Made by a program: the position numbers and the translations under genes. DNA of 64,000 nt from Kitasatospora sp. GAS204B. GTDB lineage: Bacteria; Actinomycetota; Actinomycetes; Streptomycetales; Streptomycetaceae. How positions within the stretch are numbered: the stretch's first letter is position 1; every line of letters starts with the position of its first letter. Positions 33,108 to 42,299 of the stretch are shown here, in pieces. The notes under the pieces are model-generated. The model was not told the origin of the DNA. It worked only from the letters and a program-made list of their open reading frames with translations, and did not search any database. The DNA lies in assembly GCF_029892155.1 (NCBI RefSeq), contig NZ_JARZAG010000024.1:1-64000 (forward strand). Direction: 5' to 3'.

Positions 33108-35143
33108 GGTGCCTCGATCCGCTCGCGCTTCTCCTGCTGGCCGCCGCCCGGCTCACCGCGGCGCATCGAGCCGGGGCCCCGGCGGGCCGGGTGGTCGGCG
33201 CGCGGTGCCGAGGAGAGCTGCCAGGGCACGCTGATCACCATCACGCCGGGTGTGAAGAGCAGCCGGCTCTTCAGCCAGAGCGCGGACTGGTTGTGCAGCA
33301 GGTGCTCCCACCAGTGGCCGACCACGTACTCCGGGATGAAGACCGCGACGGCGTCCCGGGGGCTGGTGCGGCGCACCGAGCGGACGTAGGCCACCACCGG
33401 CTTGGTGATCTCGCGGTAGGGCGAGTCCAGCACCTTGAGCGGCACCCGGATGTCGAACTCGTTCCACTGCCGCCTGAGTTCCTCGACGTCGTCCTTCTCC
33501 ACCGCGACGCTGAGCGCCTCCAGCGAGTCCGGGCGGAACGCCTCGGCGTACCCCAGTGCCCGCAGCGTCGCCTTGTGCAGCTTGGAGACCAGCACGATGC
33601 CGCGCACCTTGGACGGGCGCACCGCCTCCGCGTGCGGATCGTCCACCGTCAACTCCTCGGCGACCGCGTCGTAGTGCCTGCGGATGCCGCGCATCATCGT
33701 GAAGAGCACGATCGCGGCGAGCACCGCGAGCCAGGCGCCCTCCAGGAACTTGGTGGCCATGACGATCACGAAGACCAGGGCCGTGGTGCAGGCGCCGAAC
33801 GCGTTGATCACCCGGGAGCGCCGGGCGCGGGCCCGCACCGCGGGGTCGCTCTCGTTGCCGAGCACCTCGTTCCAGTGCCGGACCATGCCGATCTGGGAGA
33901 GCGTGAAGGAGGTGAACACGCCCAGGATGTACAGGTGGATCAGGTTGGAGACGTTCGCCTTGTAGCCCCACAGCAGCAGGATGTTCACCACGGCCAGCGC
34001 GATGATGCCGTTGGAGAACGCGAGCCGGTCGCCGCGGGTGTGGAACTGCCTTGGCAGGTAGCTGTGTTGGGCCAGGATCGAGGCGAGCAGCGGGAACCCG
34101 TTGAAGGCGGTGTTGGCGGCCAGGATCAGCACCAGGGCGGTGACGGCCTGGATGAAGTAGAAGAGGAAGCTGTGGTCGCCGCCGAAGATCGCGGCGGCCA
34201 GCTGCGCGATGACGGTCGGCTGGGACGCCGTGTGGCAGTCGCCCGGGTAGCCGACCAGCTGGCAGGTGTCGTTGGTCTTGTGCACCTTGGTGATCAGCGC
34301 CAGGGCGGTGATTCCGACGAACATCACCACGGCCGTGATGCCCATGGCGGCCAGCGTGGTGGCGGCGTTCTTCGACTTGGGCTTTCGGAAGGCCGGCACG
34401 CCGTTGGAGATCGCCTCGACGCCGGTCAGCGCGGTGCAGCCGGAGGCGAAGGCCTTGAGGCCCAGCATGATCAGGGCGATGCCGGCCAGCGTGCCGTTGT
34501 GGTCGGTCGGGAGGATCGCGTACTGGGCACTGGAGGCCACCGGCTTGTGACCGAAGGCCGTCTTGAGGAGGCCGGTGATCACCATCAGCATGATGCCGAA
34601 GATGAACAGGTACGTCGGCGCCGCGAAGGCCTTGCCCGACTCGCGGACCCCGCGCAGGTTCACCGCGGCCAGCAGCGCGACGAACCCGCAGGCCATCGGG
34701 ACCCGGAGGTCGCCGATCGCCGGGAACGCCGAGATGATGTTGTCCACCCCCGAGGCGACCGAGACCGCGACGGTCATCACGTAGTCGACCATCAGCGAGG
34801 CGGCCACCACCAGGCCCAACCGGTCGCCGAGGTTCTGCGTCACCACCTCGTACGAGCCGCCGCCGCCCGGGTAGGCGTGCACCACCTGCCGGTAGGAGAG
34901 CACCACGACCGCCATCAGGGCCACCACGGCGGCCGCGATCCACGGCGTCAGGTAGAGGAAGGCGGTGCCGCCGACCGTGAGCACCAGCAGGATCTCCTCG
35001 GTCGCGTAGGCCACCGAGGAGAGCGGGTCGGACGCGAAGATCGGCAGTGCCACCCGCTTGGGCAGCAGGGTCTCGCCCAGCTCCTCGCTGCGCATGGCCT
35101 TACCGATCACGAGGCGTTTGAGCGCCTGGGGCAGGTTGAACAC
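33095..35143 (-). CDS. KimA-type potassium importer (APC/KUP-like permease)
   Basis: A 682-residue permease that closely resembles the Bacillus KimA (YdaO) high-affinity K+/H+ symporter: RLVIGKAMRSEELGETLLPK near the N-terminus, ASDPLSSVAYATEEILL, YPGGGGSYEVV, NLRGVRESG and the LKAFASGCTALTGVEAISNG block, about 12 transmembrane helices, then a C-terminal cytosolic domain of ~200 residues. KimA's soluble domain binds c-di-AMP. The C-terminal part here (GIVLVSKLHKATLRALGYAEAF, VFIPEYVVGHWWEHLLHNQ) matches the arrangement. The GTG start at 35143 gives the conserved N-terminus. General databases may label it amino acid permease. Its position next to kdp supports a role in K+ uptake. Confidence 0.8.
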   Translation of the reverse strand: MFNLPQALKRLVIGKAMRSEELGETLLPKRVALPIFASDPLSSVAYATEEILLVLTVGGTAFLYLTPWIAAAVVALMAVVVLSYRQVVHAYPGGGGSYEVVTQNLGDRLGLVVAASLMVDYVMTVAVSVASGVDNIISAFPAIGDLRVPMACGFVALLAAVNLRGVRESGKAFAAPTYLFIFGIMLMVITGLLKTAFGHKPVASSAQYAILPTDHNGTLAGIALIMLGLKAFASGCTALTGVEAISNGVPAFRKPKSKNAATTLAAMGITAVVMFVGITALALITKVHKTNDTCQLVGYPGDCHTASQPTVIAQLAAAIFGGDHSFLFYFIQAVTALVLILAANTAFNGFPLLASILAQHSYLPRQFHTRGDRLAFSNGIIALAVVNILLLWGYKANVSNLIHLYILGVFTSFTLSQIGMVRHWNEVLGNESDPAVRARARRSRVINAFGACTTALVFVIVMATKFLEGAWLAVLAAIVLFTMMRGIRRHYDAVAEELTVDDPHAEAVRPSKVRGIVLVSKLHKATLRALGYAEAFRPDSLEALSVAVEKDDVEELRRQWNEFDIRVPLKVLDSPYREITKPVVAYVRSVRRTSPRDAVAVFIPEYVVGHWWEHLLHNQSALWLKSRLLFTPGVMVISVPWQLSSAPRADHPARRGPGSMRRGEPGGGQQEKRERIEAPENV

Positions 35144-35243
35144 AGCGTGAGCGTATGCGTCCGCTGCGTATCGGCCACGGGCGACTCGCGGGGCCGGCGG
35201 TCTCCCGACCCGTCCCGGCTTCGCTGCCTTGCCGACCCTCGCG

Positions 35244-37175
35244 CTACATCCGCAGCCGCAGCCGGCAGACCACCGCGTCGGTGCCGCGGCGCAGCGCCCG
35301 GTCCATCAGCACCCCGCGCTGGTTCTGCAGCGCCCGCTGCCAGAAGTGCACCGGTTCGACCTCGGCGATCAGCACCGTGATCCGGTCGAATCCGCCGTCC
35401 TCGGCGCGCGGCTGCTCGGCCAGCCCGTTGACGAAGCCGACCAGCGGCCGGCCGAGCCGCCGGTGCGCGTCCCGCACCTCGACCAGCGGCACGCCCGGCT
35501 GCCACAGCTCCCAGTCCCGGCGCAGCGCCTCGGCCGACTGCCGGTCCTCGGCGTCCGGCTCCGTGGGCACCACGGTCACCGCGAGCACCTCGTCGCCGAG
35601 CGAGAGGGCGGCGGAGAGCGCTTCCCGGGTCATCCGGGTGAGCGAGTGGACGGGTACCACGACCAGCGAGCGCTGCGGGGTCAGCGGCCCCGGGATCCGG
35701 CCCAGCTCCAGCCGCTCGCCGATCCGCGCGTACGCCCGGTGCACCAGCTCGAAGAGCAGCACCAGCAGCGGCAGCGCGACCACGATGCCCCAGGCGCCCT
35801 CGGTGAACTTGGTCCCGGTGACCACCAGGGTGGCGACGCCGGTCAGCAGCGCGCCGAAGCCGTTCAGCGCCGCCTTGCCGCGCCACCCGGGACAGCGGCA
35901 CAGCCACCAGTGCTTGACCATGCCGATCTGGCAGATGGTGAAGCCGACGAAGACGCCGATCGAGAAGAGCGGCACCAGGCTGTTCACGTCCCCGCCGGAG
36001 GCCACCAGCAGGCCGGCCGAGACCACGGCCAGGAAGAGCACGCCGTGCCGGTGCACCTGGTGGTCGGCACGCAGCGCGAAGACGTGCGGCAGGTGGTTGT
36101 CCCGGGCCAGCAGGCGCATCAGCACCGGCAGGCCGCCGAACGAGGTGTTGGCGGCCAGCGCCAGCAGGATCACGGTGGCGAACTGGACCACGTAGAAGCC
36201 GAATCCGTGGCCGAGCGAGGCGTCGGCCAGCTGGGCCAGCACGGTGACACCCGCCACCGGCTGCAGGTGGAAGCGGCCGATCAGCACGGCCAGACCGATC
36301 AGCATCACGCCGAGCACGGCGCCGAGGGCCACCTCGGTGTGCTGGGCCCGCTTGACCCGGGGAGCCCGGAAGGAGGGCACCGCGTTGGCCACCGCCTCGA
36401 CGCCGGTCAGCGCCGAGCAGCCGGAGGCGAAGGCCTTGAGCAGCAGCAGCGCGCCCACCGAGGTCGCGTTGGCGGCCAGCGCGGAGGCGTGCCCGGCGGC
36501 GGCCGCGGTGCTGGCCGGGGTCGAGCGGAACAGGCCGATCAGGATGATCGCCATGATCGAGAGCACGAAGACCGCGGTCGGCAGCATGAACCAGCGGGCC
36601 GACTCGGCGATGCCGCGCAGGTTCACCGCCGTGACCAGGACCAGCACGCCCAGGCAGAGCCAGACCCGGTCCGGGTAGAGCGAAGGGAAGGCGGAGGTGA
36701 GCGCAGCCACGCCGGCGGTGACCGATACGGCGACGTTGAGGATGTAGTCGATCACCAGCGAGGCCGCGGCGGTCAGCGCGGTGCGCCGGCCCAGGTGGGT
36801 CTTGGCCACCGCGTACGAGCCGCCGCCGTCCGGGAAGGCCGCGATCACCTGGCGGTAGGAGGCGGTGAGCACCGCGAGCAGCAGCGCGATGGCGGCGGTG
36901 ACCGGCAGCGTGAAACCGAGGCCGTAGCTGCCGGCCGCGGCGAGCACCAGGACGATCGACTCGGGCCCGTACGCGACCGAGGCCATCGCGTCCAGCGAGA
37001 GCGCGGCCAGACCGCCGAGGGCGGTCAGCTTGTCCCGGTCGTGGGCGCGGTCGGCGGCCTCGTGGATGTCGGCGTCGTGGGCATCGGCGTCGTGGGCATC
37101 GGCGTCGTGGGCGCCCGGCTCGACCGCCCCGGTATGCGGGGGTTCGGCCTGAACGGCGTCTGGAGTGACGGACAT
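35244..37175 (-). CDS. Second KimA-type potassium importer (APC/KUP-like permease)
   Basis: A 643-residue paralogue of the neighbouring downstream gene. A hydrophilic N-terminus carries a His/Asp repeat (DAHDADAHDADAHDADIHEA). The permease core starts at LAALSLDAMASVAYGPESI, followed by FPDGGGSYAVA, NLRGIAESARW, LKAFASGCSALTGVEAVANA and ARDNHLPHVFALRADHQVHRHG. The C-terminal soluble domain includes LVVVPVHSLTRMTREALSAAL, VLIAEVEPVHFWQRALQNQRG. The family and likely function are as for the first copy. The ATG is at 37175. The ~100 bp between the two genes suggests co-transcription. Tandem KimA paralogues beside kdp form a potassium island. Confidence 0.78.
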   Translation of the reverse strand: MSVTPDAVQAEPPHTGAVEPGAHDADAHDADAHDADIHEAADRAHDRDKLTALGGLAALSLDAMASVAYGPESIVLVLAAAGSYGLGFTLPVTAAIALLLAVLTASYRQVIAAFPDGGGSYAVAKTHLGRRTALTAAASLVIDYILNVAVSVTAGVAALTSAFPSLYPDRVWLCLGVLVLVTAVNLRGIAESARWFMLPTAVFVLSIMAIILIGLFRSTPASTAAAAGHASALAANATSVGALLLLKAFASGCSALTGVEAVANAVPSFRAPRVKRAQHTEVALGAVLGVMLIGLAVLIGRFHLQPVAGVTVLAQLADASLGHGFGFYVVQFATVILLALAANTSFGGLPVLMRLLARDNHLPHVFALRADHQVHRHGVLFLAVVSAGLLVASGGDVNSLVPLFSIGVFVGFTICQIGMVKHWWLCRCPGWRGKAALNGFGALLTGVATLVVTGTKFTEGAWGIVVALPLLVLLFELVHRAYARIGERLELGRIPGPLTPQRSLVVVPVHSLTRMTREALSAALSLGDEVLAVTVVPTEPDAEDRQSAEALRRDWELWQPGVPLVEVRDAHRRLGRPLVGFVNGLAEQPRAEDGGFDRITVLIAEVEPVHFWQRALQNQRGVLMDRALRRGTDAVVCRLRLRM

Positions 37176-37754
37176 CGGCTGGCTCCTGTGTGCTCGGCTG
37201 CGTTACGCATCGTCCCCGGAGCGGCGGCGAACCATCCGTGTTCTATACGCGTTCCTAACGGTACTTTCAGTGATTCTGACACTCCGTTGACGTCCCCTGA
37301 CTCGATGTCGGGCCCGCGCTGACTCAGTGTCAGGGGTCACAGTTTGATCAAGCGACTACCCGCGTAAACCAGCGCCCACCTGCCATCTTTCTATTCACTG
37401 TATTCAGTGGAATATCTAATTGAACGAACTGCCCCACCGAATCCGTTGACCCGCGTTCATCAGCTCTGGTTGGCTTCAGCCCGGCAGACGGCGGACCACC
37501 CCCCACAAGGTGACTCTCCATCAGTTTCCTTGGTCCGTACCAGATCGGTGGCAGTTCTTTTTCGGCTTTTCCGGCATTTCCGGCAGCGCTCGAGCGGAAT
37601 TCGTGTCGAATTCCGGCGACCGCCGCCGCATTCCGGTCGGCCGCCCCGAGCCGGTGCGTGGCCGAGGAATGCCGTCGGCTCCTGTCCACGCAACAGATCG
37701 CCCAGCCGCCCAAGAGGCGGTGAGCCGATCGGCATGAGAGAGGCAACCCTCCAC
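37176..37754. promoter_or_regulatory. Divergent intergenic region, AT-richer than the surroundings
   Basis: No gene is supported. It separates the KimA-like gene (minus) from a secreted protein gene (plus). It contains an inverted repeat CCCCTGAC...GTCAGGGG (37294-37336), a small inverted repeat CACTG-TATT-CAGTG (37396-37409), an unusually AT-rich stretch (about 37385-37430) likely to include promoter elements, and a GC-rich leader before 37755. No known riboswitch could be recognised by eye. Confidence 0.5.
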
Positions 37755-39719
37755 ATGGGTCTTTCCCCCACCACCCGGTCCGCGCGGTACAGCGCCCTCG
37801 CCGGTCTCGCTTCACTGGCCCTGGCCACCGCCGGTCTGACCGCCGCGGCCGCCCCGGCCATGGCCAGCAGCAACGCGGCCAACGGCGCCGTCCCGGCCGT
37901 CTCGGGCCAGGCCCACCACAACGCTGCCCTGGCCGGCTCCGCCATCAAGAACGAGTTCAACCCGTTCAGCTCCTCGATCAACGCCAGCAAGCTCCCGGGC
38001 ATCCAGCAGTACGAGGCCAAGCGCCGGGCCACCATCGCGAACCAGGCTTCGGCGGCCGCGACCGGCGCGGAGACGCTGTCGTACGGCGGCGGCGTGGACG
38101 GCATCGGCGTCCAGAGCGGCCACTCCAAGGTCTACTTGGTGTTCTACGGCTCGCAGTGGGGTTCGCAGACCACCGACAGCAACGGGAACGCGAAGTTCTC
38201 CGGCGACTCGGCCGGCGCCGCGGGCGCCACCCAGCAGATGTTCAAGGGCATCGGCACCAACAACGAGCTGTGGTCGGCCGACCTGACGCAGTGGTGCGAC
38301 GGCCCGAACGTGGCCTCCGGCGCCACCAGCTGCCCCTCGAACGCCAACTTCATCCCGTACCAGGCCGGTGGCGTGCTCTCCGGTGTCTACTACGACAACT
38401 CGGCCGCCTCGCCGAGCGCCGCGACCGGCAACCAGCTGGCCCAGGAGGCCATCAAGGCCGCCGGCCACTTCGGCAACACCACGGCCGCCGCGAACCGCGA
38501 CGCGTACTACATCGTGCTGTCGCCGCACGGCACCGACCCGGACAACTACCAGGACCCGAACACCGGGTACTGCGCCTGGCACGACTGGAACGGCGACACC
38601 ACCCTGACCGGTGGCGCGGCGTCCTCGCCCTACGGCGACATCGCGTTCAGCAACCAGCCGTACAACATCGACCAGGGCGCCAACTGCGGCGTGGGCTTCG
38701 TCAACTCGCCCGGCACCCTCGACGGTTACACGATGACCCTCGGCCACGAGTGGCACGAGATGATGTCGGACCAGAACCCGGCCGGCGGCTGGACCAACCA
38801 CACCGGTGACGCCACCTACAACGGCCAGGAGAACTCCGACGAGTGCGCCTGGCTGAAGCCCGGCACCGCCGGCGGCGCCGCCATGGTCAGCTTCGCCACC
38901 GGCACCTTCGCCGAGCAGGCCAGCTGGTCCAACGACACCAACGCCTGCTCCATCTCGCACCCGATCGTGAACGGCGGCGGCTCGACCGGCGGCAACACCG
39001 TCACGGTGACCAGCCCCGGCGCGCAGAGCGGCACCGTCGGCACCGCCGTCTCGCTGCAGGTCAAGGCGACTGACAGCGCCTCGGGCCAGAGCCTGACCTA
39101 CTCGGCCACCGGCCTGCCGGCCGGCCTGTCGATCAGCACCTCGGGCCTGATCACCGGCACCCCGACCGCCGCCGGCACCTCCTCGGTGACCGTCACCGCC
39201 AAGGACACCACCGGCGCCACCGGCACCGCGACCTTCGGCTTCACGGTCGCGGCCGCCTCCAGCTGCACCCCGGCGCAGCTGATCGGCAACGGCGGCTTCG
39301 AGACCGGCAGCGCGGCCCCGTGGACCGCGACCTCCGGCGTGATCAACAGCGACATGAGCAGCGAGCCCTCGCACTCGGGCAGCTACGACGCCTGGCTGGA
39401 CGGTTACGGCAGCGTCCACACCGACACCGTGTCGCAGACCGTCAAGATCCCGGCCGGCTGCAAGGCCGCCTTCAGCTTCTGGCTGCACGTGGACACCGCC
39501 AACACGAACTCGACCGCTGACGACACCCTGGTCCTGAAGGCCGGCAGCACCACGCTGCAGACCTTCTCGAACCTGAACGCGGCCACCGGCTACACCCAGC
39601 GCACCGTCGACCTGTCGGCCTACGCCGGGCAGAGCATCACGCTGAAGTTCACCGGTAGCGAGAGCGGCAACGGCCAGACCAGCTTCGTCCTCGACGACGC
39701 TGCGCTGAACGTCGGCTGA
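37755..39719 (+). CDS. Secreted multi-domain protein: metalloprotease-like core, He_PIG domain, C-terminal beta domain
   Basis: A 654-residue secreted protein; ATG 37755 (MGLSPTTRSARYSALAG) is preferred, although an ATG seven codons upstream is possible. The signal peptide has a TAAAAPAMAS cleavage area. The core (residues ~90-390) starts with VYLVFYGSQWGSQ and carries the odd motif TLGHEWHEMMSDQNP, which resembles the HE-x-x-E(x)-DP motif of some secreted zinc-peptidase-like proteins, not a canonical HExxH. A He_PIG/Ig-like domain follows (GTVGTAVSLQVKATDSASG...LPAGLSISTSGLITGTP), then a C-terminal jelly-roll-like domain (LIGNGGFETGSAAPW...FVLDDAALNVG). It is followed by a textbook terminator. 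The substrate is unknown. Confidence 0.7.
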   Translation: MGLSPTTRSARYSALAGLASLALATAGLTAAAAPAMASSNAANGAVPAVSGQAHHNAALAGSAIKNEFNPFSSSINASKLPGIQQYEAKRRATIANQASAAATGAETLSYGGGVDGIGVQSGHSKVYLVFYGSQWGSQTTDSNGNAKFSGDSAGAAGATQQMFKGIGTNNELWSADLTQWCDGPNVASGATSCPSNANFIPYQAGGVLSGVYYDNSAASPSAATGNQLAQEAIKAAGHFGNTTAAANRDAYYIVLSPHGTDPDNYQDPNTGYCAWHDWNGDTTLTGGAASSPYGDIAFSNQPYNIDQGANCGVGFVNSPGTLDGYTMTLGHEWHEMMSDQNPAGGWTNHTGDATYNGQENSDECAWLKPGTAGGAAMVSFATGTFAEQASWSNDTNACSISHPIVNGGGSTGGNTVTVTSPGAQSGTVGTAVSLQVKATDSASGQSLTYSATGLPAGLSISTSGLITGTPTAAGTSSVTVTAKDTTGATGTATFGFTVAAASSCTPAQLIGNGGFETGSAAPWTATSGVINSDMSSEPSHSGSYDAWLDGYGSVHTDTVSQTVKIPAGCKAAFSFWLHVDTANTNSTADDTLVLKAGSTTLQTFSNLNAATGYTQRTVDLSAYAGQSITLKFTGSESGNGQTSFVLDDAALNVG

Positions 39720-39750
39720 TGTAGCACCTTCCAGCGTCTTCCAGCACCAC

Positions 39751-39786
39751 GACCGGGGCGGGCCAGCTGGCCCGCCCCGGTCTTTT
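39751..39786 (+). terminator. Intrinsic terminator
   Basis: A perfect palindromic stem (arms GACCGGGGCGGGCCAG/CTGGCCCGCCCCGGTC, 39751-39782) is followed directly by TTTT. It lies about 31 bp after the secreted-protein stop. Confidence 0.93.
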
Positions 39787-39863
39787 CGTGTGTGCCGGGA
39801 TCCGAACCGTCCCCTCGTGCGTCCGATCCCTGTCCGAAGCAGCCGTCTTACGGAGGAACCGAC

Positions 39864-40301
39864 ATGGCCCACCTTGCGCACCCTCGCCACCTGCTCATCG
39901 GGCTCGCCCTCGCCCTCCCCCTTGCCCTGACGGCCTGTGGCAGTAGCACCCAGCACGTCAGCACCCCCGCCAGCACCCCCGTCGTCCTCAGCCTCGACGA
40001 CAACGCCGACCACAGCACCGTCCACGCCGCCGTCGGTGCCACCGTCCAGGTCACCCTGCACAGCACCTTCTGGTCCCCACTCACCAGTTCGGCGCCTCAG
40101 GTGCTCGCGCCCACCGGCGCCACCACCGCGCCGGCCCCCGCCAGTTGCCACCCGGGCGGCGGCTGCGGCACCGTGCTGACCACCTTTCAGGCCCGCACGG
40201 CCGGCAGCGCCCAACTGACCGCCACCCGCACCTCCTGCGGCGAGGCCAAGCCGTGCGCACCCGGCCAGCAGAGCTACACCGTCACGGTGCAGGTCGGCTG
40301 A
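39864..40301 (+). CDS. Small lipoprotein with a chagasin-like beta domain
   Basis: A 145-residue lipoprotein. The start ATG 39864 has GGAGGA 6 bases before. Signal LLIGLALALPLALTAC is a clear lipobox with Cys at about residue 25. The mature part is Ser/Thr-rich and then shows VGATVQVTLHS, FWSPLTSSAPQVL, FQARTAGSAQLTATR and QSYTVTVQVG, a strand order recalling the I42 chagasin family of cysteine-protease inhibitors. The conserved GxW and NPTTG loops of chagasin are not seen clearly, so this is only a fold suggestion. Two cysteine pairs (SCHPGGGC, SCGEAKPC) could form disulphides. Confidence 0.65.
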   Translation: MAHLAHPRHLLIGLALALPLALTACGSSTQHVSTPASTPVVLSLDDNADHSTVHAAVGATVQVTLHSTFWSPLTSSAPQVLAPTGATTAPAPASCHPGGGCGTVLTTFQARTAGSAQLTATRTSCGEAKPCAPGQQSYTVTVQVG

Positions 40302-40307
40302 GCCGGC

Positions 40308-40823
40308 TCAGCCGACGGGCTCCAGCGGCAGGTGGTAGGCGTTGCGCCGCTGGATCACCGCGAGTTCACGCTGCAGCAGCGGCCGAGGCACCGCCAGCAC
40401 CGGGCACTCGGCCCGCCGCACGCAGTAGCCGCTCACCGACGGACCCAGCCGTCGCCACCAGCGCCGCTCCCCCGCACCCACGATCAACACGTCATCCGGC
40501 CCGTCCGCCGCCGCGACCAGCGCCGCCCCCGGCTCCCCGCGCACCGCGACCGCACGCAGCGGCACGTCCGCCAACCCGGCCGGGAACGCCTCCGTCAGCG
40601 CCGTCGTCAGTCGCTCCACGGCGGCCTCCCGGAAGGCCGACATCAGCGGCGGGCAGGGCGCGCGGCGGAAGCTGTACTCCCCACCCGGCGGCATCCAGAC
40701 CAGCACCGCGAGCACCTCCGCCCCGCTCCGCCGAGCCTCCCCCACCCCCCGGTGCAACGCCGCCAGACTCCCCAGCGACCCGCTCACCCCCACCACGACC
40801 CGCCGCCGCTCCACCACGCCCAC
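40308..40823 (-). CDS. Universal stress protein family protein
   Basis: A 171-residue single-domain UspA-fold protein: first strand RVVVGVSGSLGSLAALHRG, second AEVLAVLVWMPPGG, and the nucleotide-binding stretch VLIVGAGERRWWRRLGPSVSGYCVRRAECPVLAVP, where the GxGx(9)GS pattern is recognisable although altered (the last part reads GPSVSGY). It is convergent with the lipoprotein gene, 6 bp between stops. Streptomyces often carry many Usp proteins linked to dormancy and hypoxia. Function of this copy unknown. Confidence 0.8.
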   Translation of the reverse strand: MGVVERRRVVVGVSGSLGSLAALHRGVGEARRSGAEVLAVLVWMPPGGEYSFRRAPCPPLMSAFREAAVERLTTALTEAFPAGLADVPLRAVAVRGEPGAALVAAADGPDDVLIVGAGERRWWRRLGPSVSGYCVRRAECPVLAVPRPLLQRELAVIQRRNAYHLPLEPVG

Positions 40824-40946
40824 CCCTTCTCCCTCTGGGTCACCTCACCCCAGCAAACGGGACCGTCACGCGCGGCTCCAGGGCCCTGACGCTTCCCTGA
40901 CGCCCCTACCGCCCATCCCAACGGCCCTCTGACGGCTGCGCGCTTG

Positions 40947-42299
40947 CTACCCCCAGACGTCGGCGTCTGCTCCCGGCCACGCGAGCATCACCCCGGCCCG
41001 TTCGCAGATGCCCAACCAGCGCTCCTCCAACGGCGTCCGCTCGAGCCACAGCACTCCGCGCACCTGCGGTGCCCGCGCACTGAGCTGATCCATATAGTCC
41101 AGCAACTGCCCTATTCCAGTCCGCAGTTGATGCGATTCGTTCTCGGGCCGCAAGGACTTCACCTCAGTCACCGTCAGCGTGTCCCCGTCGTGCCACGCGA
41201 TATCAAAGGCAGGGTCGGCGGGTGTCGGCGACAACGGCTTCATGCCCCGTGCTCGCACCTGCCTGGCAAGCGCGTTCTGAAGGTGCCGGTGCGTGCTGAG
41301 GTTCTGCCCCATCAGCTCGGGGTCCGGGGCGCTCGGCTTAGCTGGCGCCGGCACCGTGGTCTCGTCCTCGACCCGATAGTCACAACCCACGGGCACACCC
41401 GGAGCGGTTACCGCGGCTCCCACTCGGATCAGGTGGAAGTGGATAACCTTCCGCTCGGGTCCGCCGTTCGTGGATTTGGCTCGCCCCCACGAGTGCGGCT
41501 CACTGGGGTCAAGGATCCACTCACCTGCATAGCGAACCGTGCCGCGACTGCCGATGAAGAGTCGAAGGTGCCGACCGTCCTCAAGGTGATCCCGGATGGC
41601 CTTATTGCCCTTGGTGAAGACCTGATCGCCGTTCTGCCCCTCACCGGTATACCGGAAGTGGTCGTCGGACTCCCAGAGGTCGTCGTAGCCGTGCTGCTCG
41701 CCGGTGCTGGCGTCAGTGAAGAACAGGACGTTCTTGGACCGCACCGACGGACTGATGCCTCCCTGCCGGCTACCCCCGTAGCGGTCATGGAGCTCAACTC
41801 GGCGTATCTCTTCCCCGGGTTCGAGGTGCCAGTCCTCATCCACCGACAGCGCGCTCCCCGGCCTCGTAGCCACCACCCGCTGAGCTTCGGCGGCCAGTAC
41901 CTCCCACTGCTCATCGGTCAGGCGGTGCGGGCTCCCCTCCAACGACTGGGACAGGATCCCAGCTCCGACAAAGGCGCCATTGTCCCTGAACCACTCGCGC
42001 GAGATCGGAGACTCCAGCCACGTCTCGACCGTCAGCGGCACCACATCCCGCGCCTCTGGCGGCTCATCCCAGTACCGATCGTCCGCCCCCGCGCCATCGA
42101 CCCAAGACGGCTCTCCCGTGAGCTCACCAACCGCAACGACACCCCCGCCTGGACCACTCACCCACAGTGCGAACGGATCACCCGTCCGCATCTCCGTCAG
42201 GTTGCGCTGGACCGTCCATGAGTCCAACTCACCACCCTCCGCCCGAAGATCATCGATCCGGAACCTCGCCGGGTCGCACACCAGCACCCACGCCGTCAT
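40947..42299 (-). CDS. EVE - ScoMcrA-like SRA - nuclease-like protein, probable type IV (modification-dependent) restriction enzyme
   Basis: A 450-residue protein in three parts. Residues 1-~140 (TAWVLVCDPARFRIDDLRAEGG, MRTGDPFALWVSGPGGGVVAVGELT) read as an EVE/PUA-like base-reading domain. Residues ~150-300 contain the HDRYGGSRQGGISPSVRSKNVLFFTD block, then DDHFRYTGEGQNGDQVF and GNKAIRDHL, as in the SRA-like modified-DNA-binding domain of ScoMcrA. The C-terminal part (FDIAWHDGDTLTVTEVKSL, then QLRTGIGQLLDYMDQL) resembles a PD-(D/E)XK nuclease: D, then E-x-K, then Q/L-helix. Start ATG 42299 is preferred over GTG 42320. It has lower codon GC bias than its neighbours and lies next to tRNA-Tyr, suggesting horizontal gain. 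Confidence 0.75.
   Translation of the reverse strand: MTAWVLVCDPARFRIDDLRAEGGELDSWTVQRNLTEMRTGDPFALWVSGPGGGVVAVGELTGEPSWVDGAGADDRYWDEPPEARDVVPLTVETWLESPISREWFRDNGAFVGAGILSQSLEGSPHRLTDEQWEVLAAEAQRVVATRPGSALSVDEDWHLEPGEEIRRVELHDRYGGSRQGGISPSVRSKNVLFFTDASTGEQHGYDDLWESDDHFRYTGEGQNGDQVFTKGNKAIRDHLEDGRHLRLFIGSRGTVRYAGEWILDPSEPHSWGRAKSTNGGPERKVIHFHLIRVGAAVTAPGVPVGCDYRVEDETTVPAPAKPSAPDPELMGQNLSTHRHLQNALARQVRARGMKPLSPTPADPAFDIAWHDGDTLTVTEVKSLRPENESHQLRTGIGQLLDYMDQLSARAPQVRGVLWLERTPLEERWLGICERAGVMLAWPGADADVWG

Noticed and set aside
37407..37733. N-terminal extension of the secreted protein
   Set aside because: It lacks homology and a ribosome binding site, and would bury the signal peptide internally; the start at 37755 or 37734 gives a normal secretion signal.
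37176..37754. Possible c-di-AMP (ydaO) riboswitch beside KimA and a secreted protein
   Set aside because: The position was suggestive, but the conserved GGGTGAATC-type and GTCAGCTAACC-type blocks were not found by eye on either strand.
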